From the NCBI GenBank assembly GCA_003249955.1, contig QKHS01000006.1, forward strand, positions 1-64,000: a stretch of DNA of 64,000 nucleotides, written 5' to 3'. Positions 18,701 through 27,655 of this stretch are shown piece by piece. Made by a program: the position numbers and the translations under genes. The notes under the pieces were generated by a model that searched no databases, was not told the origin of the DNA, and was given only the letters and a program-made list of their open reading frames with translations. The stretch's first letter is position 1. Every line of letters starts with the position of its first letter. The stretch is from Bacteroidales bacterium. Its GTDB lineage: Bacteria > Bacteroidota > Bacteroidia > Bacteroidales > ML635J-15.

Positions 18701-19663
18701 TTATTTTATATTTATTGTCTTTATCGTTTCAATATACTTTTTTCCATAAGAGTCCAAACTGTCATATGCGCATCCTGAAAAAAACACAGAAGAGCTATCC
18801 CCCAATATAATTGCTTCACGAATAATTTCTTTTTTCCCATTAATACTTGTCGTTATTTCATAAGTGTAAGCAAAGCGATCATTAACTATGTCTTCTTCTA
18901 TTTGGCTTGTTGCCAATACCTTTCCAATATTTAATTGTTTTTTTAAGCTGTTGCTAATAAAGTCCAAGGCATCTTTTTTTTCTAAATATGGCAGAGAGAC
19001 AGTAGTTATTGATGCCGACAGTGTATCCTGATCATCATAAATTCCAGTCTGATTATAAATATGAAAATTTGTTATTGATGTCGCGTATTTAAAATTTGTA
19101 ACAGATAGGTCAAAGTCGAAATACTTGTTTACCAATGATTCGGAGAATGCTGATTTATCATAATATATTGATTTAAAAATTTCCTGTATTTCTTTTATTG
19201 CAGACATATCATTCTCCTTACAAAATCCACTTACCATAACAGAAAAGTCAGCATCTCCGAAAGCAAAAAAAAGCTCTGTCATATTCGCTCGTGTTGACGG
19301 TGCGATTAAATAAATCCCGGAAAAATCATTTAACCTGACATTTTCTATTTCGGTTATTTCCCTTCCTTTAATTTTAAAGTTCTCTTTTCTGAACTTAGAA
19401 TCCTTTTGATCTAGTTTAAGGGAATAAGGTACAACTACAAATTGGACATATTGATCCATGTTTTTTTGAAACCGAAGATTTTCTTTAATGAAAACATAAT
19501 CAGAAGGTACAACCACAAATATTTGTGTTCCTGTAATTTGAACGTGATTATCTGTTTTCTTTGTTTGTATGTTTATTGGAAACTCCGGGGCGCTTTCACT
19601 CACACAGGAGATTATGGAAAGCATTAAAGGAATAGTGATTAAAAAGAAGACGATTGGTTTCAT
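18701..19663 (-). CDS. Hypothetical lipoprotein
   Basis: I place the start at the ATG 19661-19663, giving 320 residues. The longer reading of 335 residues would begin inside the E5 repeat leader and hides the lipobox (LMLSIISC). The mature part shows no known motif and has two similar halves, each with strands of the type KYATSITNFHIYNQTG. It is probably anchored to a membrane facing the periplasm or surface. Single-gene unit with the junction block at its 3' end. Confidence 0.65.
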   Translation of the reverse strand: MKPIVFFLITIPLMLSIISCVSESAPEFPINIQTKKTDNHVQITGTQIFVVVPSDYVFIKENLRFQKNMDQYVQFVVVPYSLKLDQKDSKFRKENFKIKGREITEIENVRLNDFSGIYLIAPSTRANMTELFFAFGDADFSVMVSGFCKENDMSAIKEIQEIFKSIYYDKSAFSESLVNKYFDFDLSVTNFKYATSITNFHIYNQTGIYDDQDTLSASITTVSLPYLEKKDALDFISNSLKKQLNIGKVLATSQIEEDIVNDRFAYTYEITTSINGKKEIIREAIILGDSSSVFFSGCAYDSLDSYGKKYIETIKTINIK

Positions 19664-19683
19664 TAAAATGTTTTTATAGTTGC

Positions 19684-19845
19684 TGCTAAATACTTTATCT
19701 CCACACAAAAAAGGTTTTTAAACAGCCATTCAAACGTATATCCACGCTTTTATCATGGCTTATTTCTCCGCCAAATTACAGAATATTTGATACCCGGGCA
19801 AGTTTCGGGACAATAATTAATCTTAAATAACAAAACAGCTATCTT
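19684..19845 (-). repeat. Junction element E5
   Basis: GCTAAATAC start, CTCCACACAAAAAAGG, a second CCACGCTTTT, core at 19754-19806. The tail ATTAATCTTAAATAACAAAA is shared with E2 and E3. It supplies the leader of the lipoprotein gene. The gap to 19902 ends in a weak right-hand block (CTCATATAAGCTATATACCC). Confidence 0.82.
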
Positions 19846-19902
19846 CAATATTCCCACACTGCCGGCGTTATCTCATATAAGCTATATACCCGGGGGGTTT
19901 TG

Positions 19903-21624
19903 TCACTGTTTTATTATTTTCTTCATTACCTGGCTATTTTCAGACTGTATTTTAAAAATATAAATCCCGTTTGAAAGTCCTGACAGGTCAACGATTGAAT
20001 TTTCGCCTGATAAAACAGTTGTTTTTATAACTTGCCCCTGTAAGTTTAATAATTCAACCTGTCCTGAACTGATTCCCTGAATTATGACTGTGCCGGCCGT
20101 TGGATTAGGATAGACTGACACTGTTTCATCTGATGTGCTGTTTAACAAGTTTGTAGGATTGCATGTATAACAATTTCCCGTTCCTCTTACTATCCGTCCG
20201 TGGCTAATGCAATCGGCAGTATAAATGGCTTCTTCAACCCAATAGTGACAATTATAAGGCTGGTTGAATTCTGCCGGATTGCCAATCAATATTATTTGAT
20301 AGGTTAACCCGGAATTGCTAAGATGCCTTAAGCTTATTGACTGACTTATATTGTTTTCTATAAGATAAAGTGTATCTCCCTGATTAATCGGTTCAAGGGT
20401 ATTATGGTTAATAATTGAATTCGGGAGTCCGTCAATTTCTGAAATGACAACTGCAAGATCTAATCCTGAAGGAAAAACCGCATCCTCATAAAATTCAGTT
20501 AAATTTTGCCAGCAACTTTGACTTTCAAAATAAGAACTGGTATGTGGCAGAATGGTTTCGGTATAAATAGTATCCAGCACCTGAGATCCGGGACAGTAAT
20601 CCACGCACGGCAGTATAACTCCCTGATCATTAAATACAGCTAACCCGTTATTTGTTCCGATCCATTTATTTCCATAATCATCTATGGCAATTGTGTTAAT
20701 ATAATTAGTCGGCAGATCTGAATTAGAAAAGTCATATACTGTAAAAGATGTACCCGTGAAACGAACCAGCCCTTCCCAGGTTGCAATCCATTTAATAAAT
20801 GATGATTCAATTGCAATATCGTTAATAACATTGCCCGGAAGCCCTGAATTGTCAGTATTATACACTGTCCAGTCTGTACCGTTATATTTTACCAGGCCAT
20901 TAAAAGTCCCCAGCCAGTAAACCCCGAACAGGTCCTTACCAATAGCTCTGATACTATTTGACGGCAACCCGGAGTTGCCGGTATTATATACAGTCCAGAT
21001 TTCACCGTCAAAATATGCTAACCCGTTAGCGGTTCCGACCCATATATGTCCATTGGCTTCTGTATAGATTGTATTCACCCTGTTATCCGGGATACCGGAG
21101 TTTGTGGTATTATAAACAGTCCATGTTGTACCATCAAATTTAACCAGCCCGCCGGAATTGGTCCCTATCCATTTGTTATTAAAAACATCAACCTTAACAA
21201 CCCGGACTATATAATCAGGAATACCTGAGTTTGACACAGTGTAATTTGTCCAGTTTTCGCTATCAAATGTCACCAGGCATTCTGCTTCATGGTTAAATTC
21301 ATTTGTTCCAAACCACTTAATATTATCTTCGTCAATTGCAATTGACCATATAGTAAACTCATTGTCAGATAATTCTGCATCCGGATTATGACAGACAGTC
21401 CATGAACAGTTGTCAAACATTGAAAGGCCACCACCAGACATAACTCCTGACAAAAATTCATGACCGGTTCCAATCCATTTGTTGTTATTTTCAATTGCTA
21501 TAGCTGAAACAAAACCAGATGTTAAATCAGAATTTGAAGTATTATATACAACCCATTGCGGAGTTTGAGCCCGGCCAGTTAACAGACATAAAAGTACGGG
21601 CAATAAAAAAACAACTTTCTTCAT
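19903..21624 (-). CDS. Secreted two-component-regulator-type beta-propeller protein with T9SS sorting domain
   Basis: This 573-residue protein has a signal peptide (MKKVVFLLPVLLCLLTGRAQ). Seven or so propeller blades of about 40 residues follow, repeating WIGT, FDGTTWTVYNT and SGLPxN (about residues 30-330). A cysteine-rich linker with CPGSQ and CYTC comes next, then a type A sorting domain (VYPNPTAGTVIIQGISSGQV, ending MKKIIKQ). It is likely exported by the type IX system and attached to the cell surface. The propeller type is the one normally found as a sensor in hybrid two-component proteins. Confidence 0.88.
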   Translation of the reverse strand: MKKVVFLLPVLLCLLTGRAQTPQWVVYNTSNSDLTSGFVSAIAIENNNKWIGTGHEFLSGVMSGGGLSMFDNCSWTVCHNPDAELSDNEFTIWSIAIDEDNIKWFGTNEFNHEAECLVTFDSENWTNYTVSNSGIPDYIVRVVKVDVFNNKWIGTNSGGLVKFDGTTWTVYNTTNSGIPDNRVNTIYTEANGHIWVGTANGLAYFDGEIWTVYNTGNSGLPSNSIRAIGKDLFGVYWLGTFNGLVKYNGTDWTVYNTDNSGLPGNVINDIAIESSFIKWIATWEGLVRFTGTSFTVYDFSNSDLPTNYINTIAIDDYGNKWIGTNNGLAVFNDQGVILPCVDYCPGSQVLDTIYTETILPHTSSYFESQSCWQNLTEFYEDAVFPSGLDLAVVISEIDGLPNSIINHNTLEPINQGDTLYLIENNISQSISLRHLSNSGLTYQIILIGNPAEFNQPYNCHYWVEEAIYTADCISHGRIVRGTGNCYTCNPTNLLNSTSDETVSVYPNPTAGTVIIQGISSGQVELLNLQGQVIKTTVLSGENSIVDLSGLSNGIYIFKIQSENSQVMKKIIKQ

Positions 21625-21687
21625 AATTAAGATTTTTTAAGAGACGAAGATATAATTAAATGGTTGTTTGAAAATAATTTAAGTTAT

Positions 21688-22062
21688 TTAAATAGTTTTA
21701 ATATTACTTTTTCCGTCTATGCTCTCTTCGCTAAAGGTAAACCATTCGATAAAACGATTGGCTTTGGTTCCCTGAAATGTTTTACCCAAGGCAATAATGC
21801 CGTTGTAATCAAGCATATCGGATTTATATTGCTTGCCGTCTGCGGCAGTCAATTTCAGTTGGGTAGTGACACTAACCAACTCACTTTTTTCTTTCTTTAG
21901 CTTCGCCTTAAGATATTTCCAATAGTTGCGGGTTTTGGCATAATCGTGCTGACCGGTAAGTACGGCAACAATATCCAATACCGAAAACCACCATTTGGAG
22001 TTTTCTTCGTCCCAAACGGCACGCACCTCGCGGTCGTCAAAAAAACGTATGGTATTAATCAT
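21688..22062 (-). CDS. Bro-N domain protein, C-terminally truncated
   Basis: A 124-residue protein with the Bro-N (phage antirepressor-type) domain: IRFFDDREVRAVWDEENSKW, WFSVLDIVAVLT, then LTAADGKQYKSDM. Relatives continue for another 150 or more residues after the SIDGKS motif, often into a Fic-like or other domain. Here the protein stops a few residues later, so it is probably a fragment. It is the last gene of a three-gene coupled unit (4-nt overlap with the gene upstream). Confidence 0.65.
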   Translation of the reverse strand: MINTIRFFDDREVRAVWDEENSKWWFSVLDIVAVLTGQHDYAKTRNYWKYLKAKLKKEKSELVSVTTQLKLTAADGKQYKSDMLDYNGIIALGKTFQGTKANRFIEWFTFSEESIDGKSNIKTI

Positions 22063-22433
22063 TCATTATCAAATCTTTGAAATGTATATTTATATTTTTT
22101 ACCATTCGTAATCAAAATCAATGTATCTGAATTCTGACTTTTAAATACACTGTCTCCTCTTTTTGACCAATGGTTAAATATTTTATTATCATTCAATTCA
22201 CTTGTATTTGGATAAAAAATAAATTCTTCATCTTCTCCGATAATCTTAAATCCGACTCCGTGATGTTTGATATAAACGTCTTCTATAACTCCATAGATTT
22301 CTGAGTTATCAAATTTCAAAATTTCCTGTTTTGTTCTTTTTCTTCCAAAATGATTCGCTGTTAAAATATAAACCACGGCAAATACGCATAAAAAAATTAT
22401 TACAATATTTCTTATTTTCTTACTCATAATCAT
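22059..22433 (-). CDS. Hypothetical single-pass membrane protein
   Basis: A 124-residue protein with one N-terminal membrane segment (about residues 8-26, IVIIFLCVFAVVYILTA) and a small strand-rich domain (EIYGVIEDVYIKHHGVGFKI). It overlaps both neighbours by 4 nt, which shows translational coupling. Small anchored proteins of this type often accompany secreted partners in cassette units. No family is recognised. Confidence 0.6.
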   Translation of the reverse strand: MIMSKKIRNIVIIFLCVFAVVYILTANHFGRKRTKQEILKFDNSEIYGVIEDVYIKHHGVGFKIIGEDEEFIFYPNTSELNDNKIFNHWSKRGDSVFKSQNSDTLILITNGKKYKYTFQRFDNE

Positions 22434-22903
22434 GCTACTCCATTGACTGAAAAATCAATACATTTTTTATTTGTCAAATCAACTTTAATCTGATAAAAGC
22501 AAGAACCACCGTCTAATACAAAAACCCAGTTTTTATTTAAATCACTTTTTTGTCCGTATGATTTACAAGCCGCATTAATGAAAACTATTCGATTTCCATT
22601 GCCATCAACGTATCCGACATATTGTCTAAAATAATCGGAATCGTTATATTTTAATAATTTCCCGTATTGCTTAACAATCTTAGTATCCCTGTTTTGATCC
22701 AGTGAGTCAATGTAATCTTTCGATAATTCTTTAGCAATTCCAATCTCTTCTTCTGTTGGGGTAAATTTCTCAAAAGTCGGATCAATAAAAATTCCAAGAA
22801 TAGAATTATCATTTTGCCAGTCAAATACAAAGTCATTTTTATTGGCCTGTGAAAATCCAAAGACCGGAATCATCAGAATAATCATCAATATCTTTATTTT
22901 CAT
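22430..22903 (-). CDS. Hypothetical secreted protein
   Basis: A 157-residue protein with a signal peptide (MKIKILMIILMIPVFGFSQ) and a compact domain with two cysteines (INAACKSYGQ and GGSCFYQIKVD). It is the first gene of a coupled three-gene unit behind E6. No enzymatic motif is visible. Confidence 0.6.
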   Translation of the reverse strand: MKIKILMIILMIPVFGFSQANKNDFVFDWQNDNSILGIFIDPTFEKFTPTEEEIGIAKELSKDYIDSLDQNRDTKIVKQYGKLLKYNDSDYFRQYVGYVDGNGNRIVFINAACKSYGQKSDLNKNWVFVLDGGSCFYQIKVDLTNKKCIDFSVNGVA

Positions 22904-22931
22904 GATAGAACGATCTTTTAATGTAACACAA

Positions 22932-23120
22932 CTACTTAATCACCACACTAATAATATTTTTACACTGCCAATCCCGATATCATCCACACTTTCCGGCACG
23001 GTTTATTTCAATGCCAAATTACAGAATAATTGATACTCATACAAGTTTTCGGCAAATAATTAATTCCTGATTGTAAAAAATTGCTAACAAAACAGGAATA
23101 TTATGAGAAGAGCTAAAGTG
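22932..23120 (-). repeat. Junction element E6
   Basis: ACTACTTAATCACCACACTA leader, core at 22997-23049. The tail ATTGTAAAAAATTGC is shared with E9, followed by AGGAATATTATGAG. It lies upstream of the three-gene unit. Confidence 0.85.
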
Positions 23121-23172
23121 TGTTGCTTATTGATAGTTTGTGATAAGCCCCGAATTACGTACATGTGTTGTT

Positions 23173-23664
23173 CTAAGCTGACTCATCTAAAGAAATCCCA
23201 AGAAGAAATTTACTTTTGGGTCCGTAATTGAAATAAACTTTTTGCCCGATTTCGCAATTATTGAAAAAGCCTTTGTCAACTCTGTATCTTACATTTTCCA
23301 CAATTATACTAAAAGCCTCAAATTCGTTCATTTCTTTCTCTATATACAGTGTTCCGCTTCCGGCCTCGTAATCTTTTTTGGATTCCTTATTTTGAATTAT
23401 TTTTGGCTCAACAATTTTTTCGTTATTCTTAATATCTTTCCAATACTTATTGTTCATTAAGTAGCTAAGCAGAATTGATACTATAATTATGCCTATCTCC
23501 GAAAACATAAAAAACAGGTAATTTACATAATTTAAATCCAACATGTATGAAAAGATTAAAAACAGGTTTCCAATCCCAAAAATCAATGCCGGGATTATGT
23601 AGCCCATACGGCATTGATAACGAATGTCTTTAATATCTTTTTCTGTAAATGGTATTCTCTTCAT
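23173..23664 (-). CDS. Hypothetical membrane protein
   Basis: A 163-residue protein with two membrane segments (about 21-40 and 46-69) and a cytoplasmic or periplasmic C-terminal domain of about 85 residues ending in GPKSKFLLGISL. The tail resembles small OB-like domains that follow two-helix anchors, but no family is certain. Single-gene unit; its 3' end lies next to a right-hand junction block (TACATGTGTTGTTCTAAGC). Confidence 0.6.
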   Translation of the reverse strand: MKRIPFTEKDIKDIRYQCRMGYIIPALIFGIGNLFLIFSYMLDLNYVNYLFFMFSEIGIIIVSILLSYLMNNKYWKDIKNNEKIVEPKIIQNKESKKDYEAGSGTLYIEKEMNEFEAFSIIVENVRYRVDKGFFNNCEIGQKVYFNYGPKSKFLLGISLDESA

Positions 23665-23691
23665 AATGTTGTTGTTTTGTTAGTTTGAAAA

Positions 23692-23842
23692 TAACTCCTT
23701 TATCACCACACTAAAAATATTTTTACACTGCCAATCATGACGTATATCCACACTTTTCAACACGGCTTATTTTTCTGCCAAATTACACAATATTTTATAC
23801 TCATGCAAGTTTTTCCACAAATAATTAATCTTTAATTATTAT
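23692..23842 (-). repeat. Junction element E7
   Basis: CTCCTTTATCACCACACTAA leader start, core at 23761-23813, short tail. The leader half is almost identical to E6 (ATATTTTTACACTGCCAATC). Confidence 0.85.
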
Positions 23843-23933
23843 CACACACCGAAAAAAATTGGAATTTTCAAGGCTGCTGTTATATGCAACAGTAAAAAGT
23901 TTATATGGTAGCAGAAAGCCTGTAAAGTGTTAT

Positions 23934-24530
23934 TTATCGTGTACTGACTATTTCTTTCATTGGCAAAATCTTAATCCCTTTTTCCTGCATCTTTTTTATT
24001 GCTTTTTCTTTCTTTTTGGGGGTTAATCCGACTATGCCTTCAGGCACAATTGTAATGTCATAAGCTTTTTCTTTTCCTCCCAGAGCAGTATCGTAAATGC
24101 ATTTATCTGCCATAAGTCCTACCAATACAATTTCTTTAATATTTTTACTTTCCAGAAAGCTTATAAATTCCGGCGAAGTAAATGCATCTCCCTCCACTTT
24201 TATAAATATATTGCTGCTCACAATGTTAAGAGTGCTGTCGAAGTCAGGAGCCGGCAATATTACTGTTGAGAATCCTTTTGAAGTTATGCTTATGGCCTTT
24301 CCGGCAGCTTTTATGTATATAACATTATCTGCATTGAACTGGCTGATCAGGGTATTTACATTTTTTATCATTTCTCTTACCGAACTGTCAAGTAATCCAT
24401 TCTTTTTGGGAAAGTCCTGAATATCAAGCACAAGTAAATATTTTTGCTGTGTGAACGCGTTGTTATGGAACGATATCAGGATTAAATAAATTAAGATTAG
24501 TCCGGCTTTTAATTTAAATTTTGCTTTCAT
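23934..24530 (-). CDS. Secreted isochorismatase-family cysteine hydrolase
   Basis: This 198-residue protein has a signal peptide (about 1-28). KYLLVLDIQDF gives the catalytic aspartate strand, and LVGLMADKCIYDTALGGKEK carries the catalytic cysteine. The family hydrolyses isochorismate, nicotinamide and similar amides. An exported member is less common. It lies 50 nt downstream of a metallo-beta-lactamase-fold gene, so the two may form an operon of exported hydrolases. Substrate unknown. Confidence 0.78.
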   Translation of the reverse strand: MKAKFKLKAGLILIYLILISFHNNAFTQQKYLLVLDIQDFPKKNGLLDSSVREMIKNVNTLISQFNADNVIYIKAAGKAISITSKGFSTVILPAPDFDSTLNIVSSNIFIKVEGDAFTSPEFISFLESKNIKEIVLVGLMADKCIYDTALGGKEKAYDITIVPEGIVGLTPKKKEKAIKKMQEKGIKILPMKEIVSTR

Positions 24531-24580
24531 ATTTGTATTTTTTATATCCTGCAGGTTTTTGCAATTTATGTGTTCGTTGG

Positions 24581-25264
24581 TTAATAAGGAATTGTAATTA
24601 TCTCTCCTTGTTTGTCCAGTAGTTTTATACTGTCATCGTTATCTTTTTTTGTAATATGATCTCCGGGTCCAATGTGATAAATCGCCAGCATATTACAAAT
24701 ATTTTTCAGGTTAATTCCTTTTCTATTTGCATCTGTCAGCAGCCAAACCGGCATAAACGCCCAATCAATATTGTTTAATGATGCTATGGTTTCGGCATTT
24801 CCGGTATCTCCCGAAATATAAATTCTTTTATTGTGCCAGGTTATAAGATATGAATAATGATTAACAGAAAACCTGTGTTTGGTTTTAAATGCTTCAATGG
24901 AAAAGTCTGTTAATTCATCACCTGATTTTAACAGTTTTTTTATATTCCACGGACTGTAAATTTTACCATCAAGCTTTTTCGCCAGACTTCTAACTAATTT
25001 CCCTGAATAATGGTCGGAATGTTTATGTGTAAAAATAAAAACGGGATTGTTCTTTACGCTGTCCAGCTCGGATGAATCGTATTCCATATAATGGTGGGCT
25101 CCTGATTTGTAGGGAAAATCAATATAAATATCCGTGTTTCCGTCGGTCATGTAAATTCCGCAGTTTCCAATAAATTTTATGCTTATCATAGAATTCTGAC
25201 CTAAAGTTAGACTTGAAACGCTTATCAGTGCCAGAAATACTAAAGTTTTTAAAAACCGTATCAT
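24581..25264 (-). CDS. Secreted MBL-fold metal-dependent hydrolase, UlaG-like
   Basis: This 227-residue protein has a signal peptide (ending TLGQ). The metal-binding motif is FTHKHSDHYSG (HxHxDH type), and later ligands are ISGDTG and GPGDH. The size and the SIKFIGNCGIYMTDG opening fit UlaG-like lactonases or phosphodiesterases. It is promoter-proximal to the isochorismatase-like gene. Substrate unknown. Confidence 0.8.
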   Translation of the reverse strand: MIRFLKTLVFLALISVSSLTLGQNSMISIKFIGNCGIYMTDGNTDIYIDFPYKSGAHHYMEYDSSELDSVKNNPVFIFTHKHSDHYSGKLVRSLAKKLDGKIYSPWNIKKLLKSGDELTDFSIEAFKTKHRFSVNHYSYLITWHNKRIYISGDTGNAETIASLNNIDWAFMPVWLLTDANRKGINLKNICNMLAIYHIGPGDHITKKDNDDSIKLLDKQGEIITIPY

Positions 25265-25285
25265 AGTTATTTGTTTTTAATATTG

Positions 25286-25460
25286 CCGTTAACCCTGTTA
25301 TCCCCGCACTAAAAACAGTTACTCACTTAAATTTTTAACACATAACCGCAGTCCCGGGCCATGGTTTATTTATCTGCCAAATTACAGAATATTTTATACT
25401 CAGGCAAGTTTTGAACAAATAATTAATCTTAATTATGACAGAACAGGAAGGCTGTGTAAA
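25286..25460 (-). repeat. Junction element E8
   Basis: GTTAACCCTGTTATCCCCGC leader, core at 25360-25412, tail AATCTTAATTATGACAGAAC. The leader hairpin half is diverged. It drives the two-gene hydrolase unit. Confidence 0.82.
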
Positions 25461-25496
25461 AAACTTAAATCAATTTAATCCGCCTCTCTCCGGCAA

Positions 25497-26861
25497 CTAT
25501 TTATATAATTTATAATTTAATCCCAGGCCTAATATTGCATTGTTTGACAAATAGGGATTTCCGGCTAACCATCCCCGCGATTTATATGTAAAATTGAGGT
25601 AGGCTTCAAAATTTTTCCCGTATTTATATTTTAGCTTAGCGTCCAATGCTCCTCCAAACTGTTTTGAATTATCCCAAAAAGACACGGGCTGATTCCAGAT
25701 ATTTGCGCAAATATCAATTCCTATTCCGGCATTAAACACATAATCTTTAAGTCCCAACTCCAGTCCGTAACCTGCTTCGGCATTATTATTATAATTATGA
25801 AGGCCTAATAATAAATTGTACTTTTTGTATTTTACAGGTAAAAATATCGAAATATCATTCCCGAAAAATACGGGCATGTATTGTGCGAAAATATTAAACG
25901 ATAAGTTATTTGTAATTTTTATCCTGTTCACAAAAAATATAGCAGGATTTACAAAGTTTAATAGTGAAAGTTTTCTCTGTTTTACAAGAAAATCCTGTGC
26001 ATCTGCTGACAGATCGGAGAACCCTACTCTTCTGTTTACGCCGTCTCCGTTCGGGAAATCATCTCTTGAATCAAACGGCAAATCCGGATTAAACATGTCG
26101 TACGCCCATGCCGTTAAATCAGCACCGGCATAGTCTCTGTTTACCGGATTAGTATCTTCATATTCAGGTGCAATTACTTTTACCGAATCGGTAAGGGAAC
26201 TTGTTGAGAATTTAAAATAGTTGTACACATAATACGCGTTGTAAAGGAGAAGTGAATTCTTATATAATGAACGATCGTTATAAAAATCATCAACCGATAT
26301 TTTTTGATTTAAATATGTTTCATATTGCACGCCTGCCACATACGAATACAGTAACTGATTTAAATCTGAAGATTTTAAGCTGACCAGAGCCTCATCCGTT
26401 ATGCCATAAACTGTCCCATCCCATCTGTGAAATATCCAGTTCCCGTTACGGGAGTCAACTCCGGCAATTCCTAACGTGCTTCGGTGAAATTCTTCGTGAG
26501 CCCAAACTCCTAAAGGAATCGGAAGCTCACTGCCATATTTCGAAAATCCCAATCCTATGGCATATTTAAATGCATTATTAAACAGGTTTCGTCTTTTTGA
26601 GATTTCCGTTTTCTTATTTATAAAAATTTTATCTCCCAATTCATCAATTCCCCAGAATGCCAGCTCATAAAAATCCCTGCTCCACTCGGTTGCCTGATTC
26701 ATACCGGGGTAGTTGTAAGGTAAATTAATGTTTTGCGGATACTCAAACACGGGGATGTCAAGAATAAGTTTTTGCTTAATTGTATCCTGTCCCGAAACAC
26801 TTTGTAAATATACCAGTATAAAAAGTGCAATTGTAAAAAATTTCTTCATTTTTATTTGCAT
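25497..26861 (-). CDS. Outer-membrane protein with HExxH motif
   Basis: This 454-residue protein has a signal peptide (MKKFFTIALFILVYLQSVSG; the ATG four codons further on is an equally good start). H122-E123-E124-F125-H126 (WAHEEFHRS) is a textbook HExxH zinc-protease motif inside a helical region. Residues about 320-454 are strand-rich and end YKLYK like an outer-membrane barrel (LLGLHNYNNNAEAGYGLELG). A membrane-embedded or surface metalloprotease is possible. No known peptidase family is recognised, so this stays a hypothesis. Confidence 0.55.
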   Translation of the reverse strand: MQIKMKKFFTIALFILVYLQSVSGQDTIKQKLILDIPVFEYPQNINLPYNYPGMNQATEWSRDFYELAFWGIDELGDKIFINKKTEISKRRNLFNNAFKYAIGLGFSKYGSELPIPLGVWAHEEFHRSTLGIAGVDSRNGNWIFHRWDGTVYGITDEALVSLKSSDLNQLLYSYVAGVQYETYLNQKISVDDFYNDRSLYKNSLLLYNAYYVYNYFKFSTSSLTDSVKVIAPEYEDTNPVNRDYAGADLTAWAYDMFNPDLPFDSRDDFPNGDGVNRRVGFSDLSADAQDFLVKQRKLSLLNFVNPAIFFVNRIKITNNLSFNIFAQYMPVFFGNDISIFLPVKYKKYNLLLGLHNYNNNAEAGYGLELGLKDYVFNAGIGIDICANIWNQPVSFWDNSKQFGGALDAKLKYKYGKNFEAYLNFTYKSRGWLAGNPYLSNNAILGLGLNYKLYK

Positions 26862-26927
26862 TTATTATCCTTTAATTAATCTGCTATTAACTGTATTTCA
26901 TAAAACCTTACACCGGCAACAACTCGC

Positions 26928-27036
26928 TAACCCACACAGCCGGCACATTGTTATTTTTAAATATTTTAGTCCCGGATTAACGGGATATAAACATTACATA
27001 AAACAAATACTGCCAATGTTTGTTTCGTGTTAGTCC
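26928..27036 (-). repeat. Short junction element (attC-like) without promoter core
   Basis: On the plus strand it starts GCTAACCCACACAGCCGGC and ends TTCGTGTTAGTCC, with no E-type core inside. It separates the HExxH gene from a small ORF. The GCTAAC and GTTAG ends are complementary, as expected for a folded recombination site of about 110 nt. Confidence 0.4.
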
Positions 27037-27167
27037 AAAAAATCGTTCTTTTTCTCAAGAAGTATCAACATGCCGTCACTGTTTTTTAATATATAGTTAT
27101 TCCCTGTACTTTTAAAAACAGTAAGAACCTTAAACAGGTAAGGTTTTCCTTTTTTGCTTGCACACAA
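27030..27167 (-). CDS. Small hypothetical ORF in its own junction-bounded unit
   Basis: A 45-codon frame without ATG (possible TTG at 27165-27167) reads SKKGKPYLFKVLTVFK and then NYILKNSDGMLILLEK. It ends in LD and TAA inside the junction block GTGTTAGTCC. E9 lies immediately upstream with its promoter core. The amino-acid composition looks coding. The start is uncertain, because an AGGAG touches the TTG and is too close to be a ribosome binding site for it. It may be a remnant. Confidence 0.4.
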   Translation of the reverse strand: MCASKKGKPYLFKVLTVFKSTGNNYILKNSDGMLILLEKKNDFLD

Positions 27168-27350
27168 CTCCTTTATTCCACACCAAAAGTATTTTTCCTC
27201 AACTAATCCAAATGCATCGCTACACTCTTTACCATGGTTTATTTCTCCGCCAAATTACAGAATATTTTATACTCAGGCAAGTTTTTGGCAAATAATTAAT
27301 TTCCGGATTGTAAAAAATTGCCGGCAGAACAGGAATGTTATATGTAAAGA
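27160..27350 (-). repeat. Junction element E9
   Basis: Leader ACTCCTTTATTCCACACCAA, core at 27233-27285, tail ATTGTAAAAAATTGCCGGC and AGGAATGTTATATG. This is among the copies closest to consensus. It overlaps the left end of the Fic-promoter-like duplicate. Confidence 0.88.
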
Positions 27351-27436
27351 AAACAACAAAATCTTTACAAAAGAAATGTTGTGGGTATAGTTTTTTTAAT
27401 AATCTTTACATTTGATGTGATACTGTTGCATTAGTG
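27344..27436 (-). repeat. Second copy of the fic upstream region
   Basis: About 93 nt nearly identical to 29938-30030 in the same orientation, with roughly six differences. It contains TGTAAAGATT and AAAAAACTATAC boxes but is followed by no Fic gene. The two copies flank a 2.5-kb block carrying the fic unit. Confidence 0.75.
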
Positions 27437-27646
27437 CAAACTGTTGCAGCTATATGGAGTGCGGCAGAAGTATCGATTCCGCTGTCATACATGCCGTAAG
27501 CCTGGCTGTTTAATATTTTTTATCTTATTTTCACTGTAAAGATATATTTTCTTAAACAAATCTAAATCGGTCTGGCGGACTTATGAGGGATAACGCCCTT
27601 TCAGGTTCCTCGATTGACGCATTACAGATCAGGTGCTGTCAGCAAC
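27430..27646 (-). repeat. Long junction element A1 (attC-like)
   Basis: The plus strand starts TTGCAGCTATATGGAGTGCG and ends GGTGCTGTCAGCAAC. Its interior AAATCTAAATCGGT and flanks match A3 (47848-48067). The end GTCAGCAAC pairs with GTTGCTAAG near 28335, at the other end of the lipoprotein cassette. No ORF. Confidence 0.55.
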
Positions 27647-27655
27647 TGAAAATCT

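Noticed and set aside
19664-19708. Upstream extension of the lipoprotein gene
   Set aside because: The 15 extra residues are encoded by the E5 leader repeat, and the signal peptide with lipobox starts only at the later ATG.
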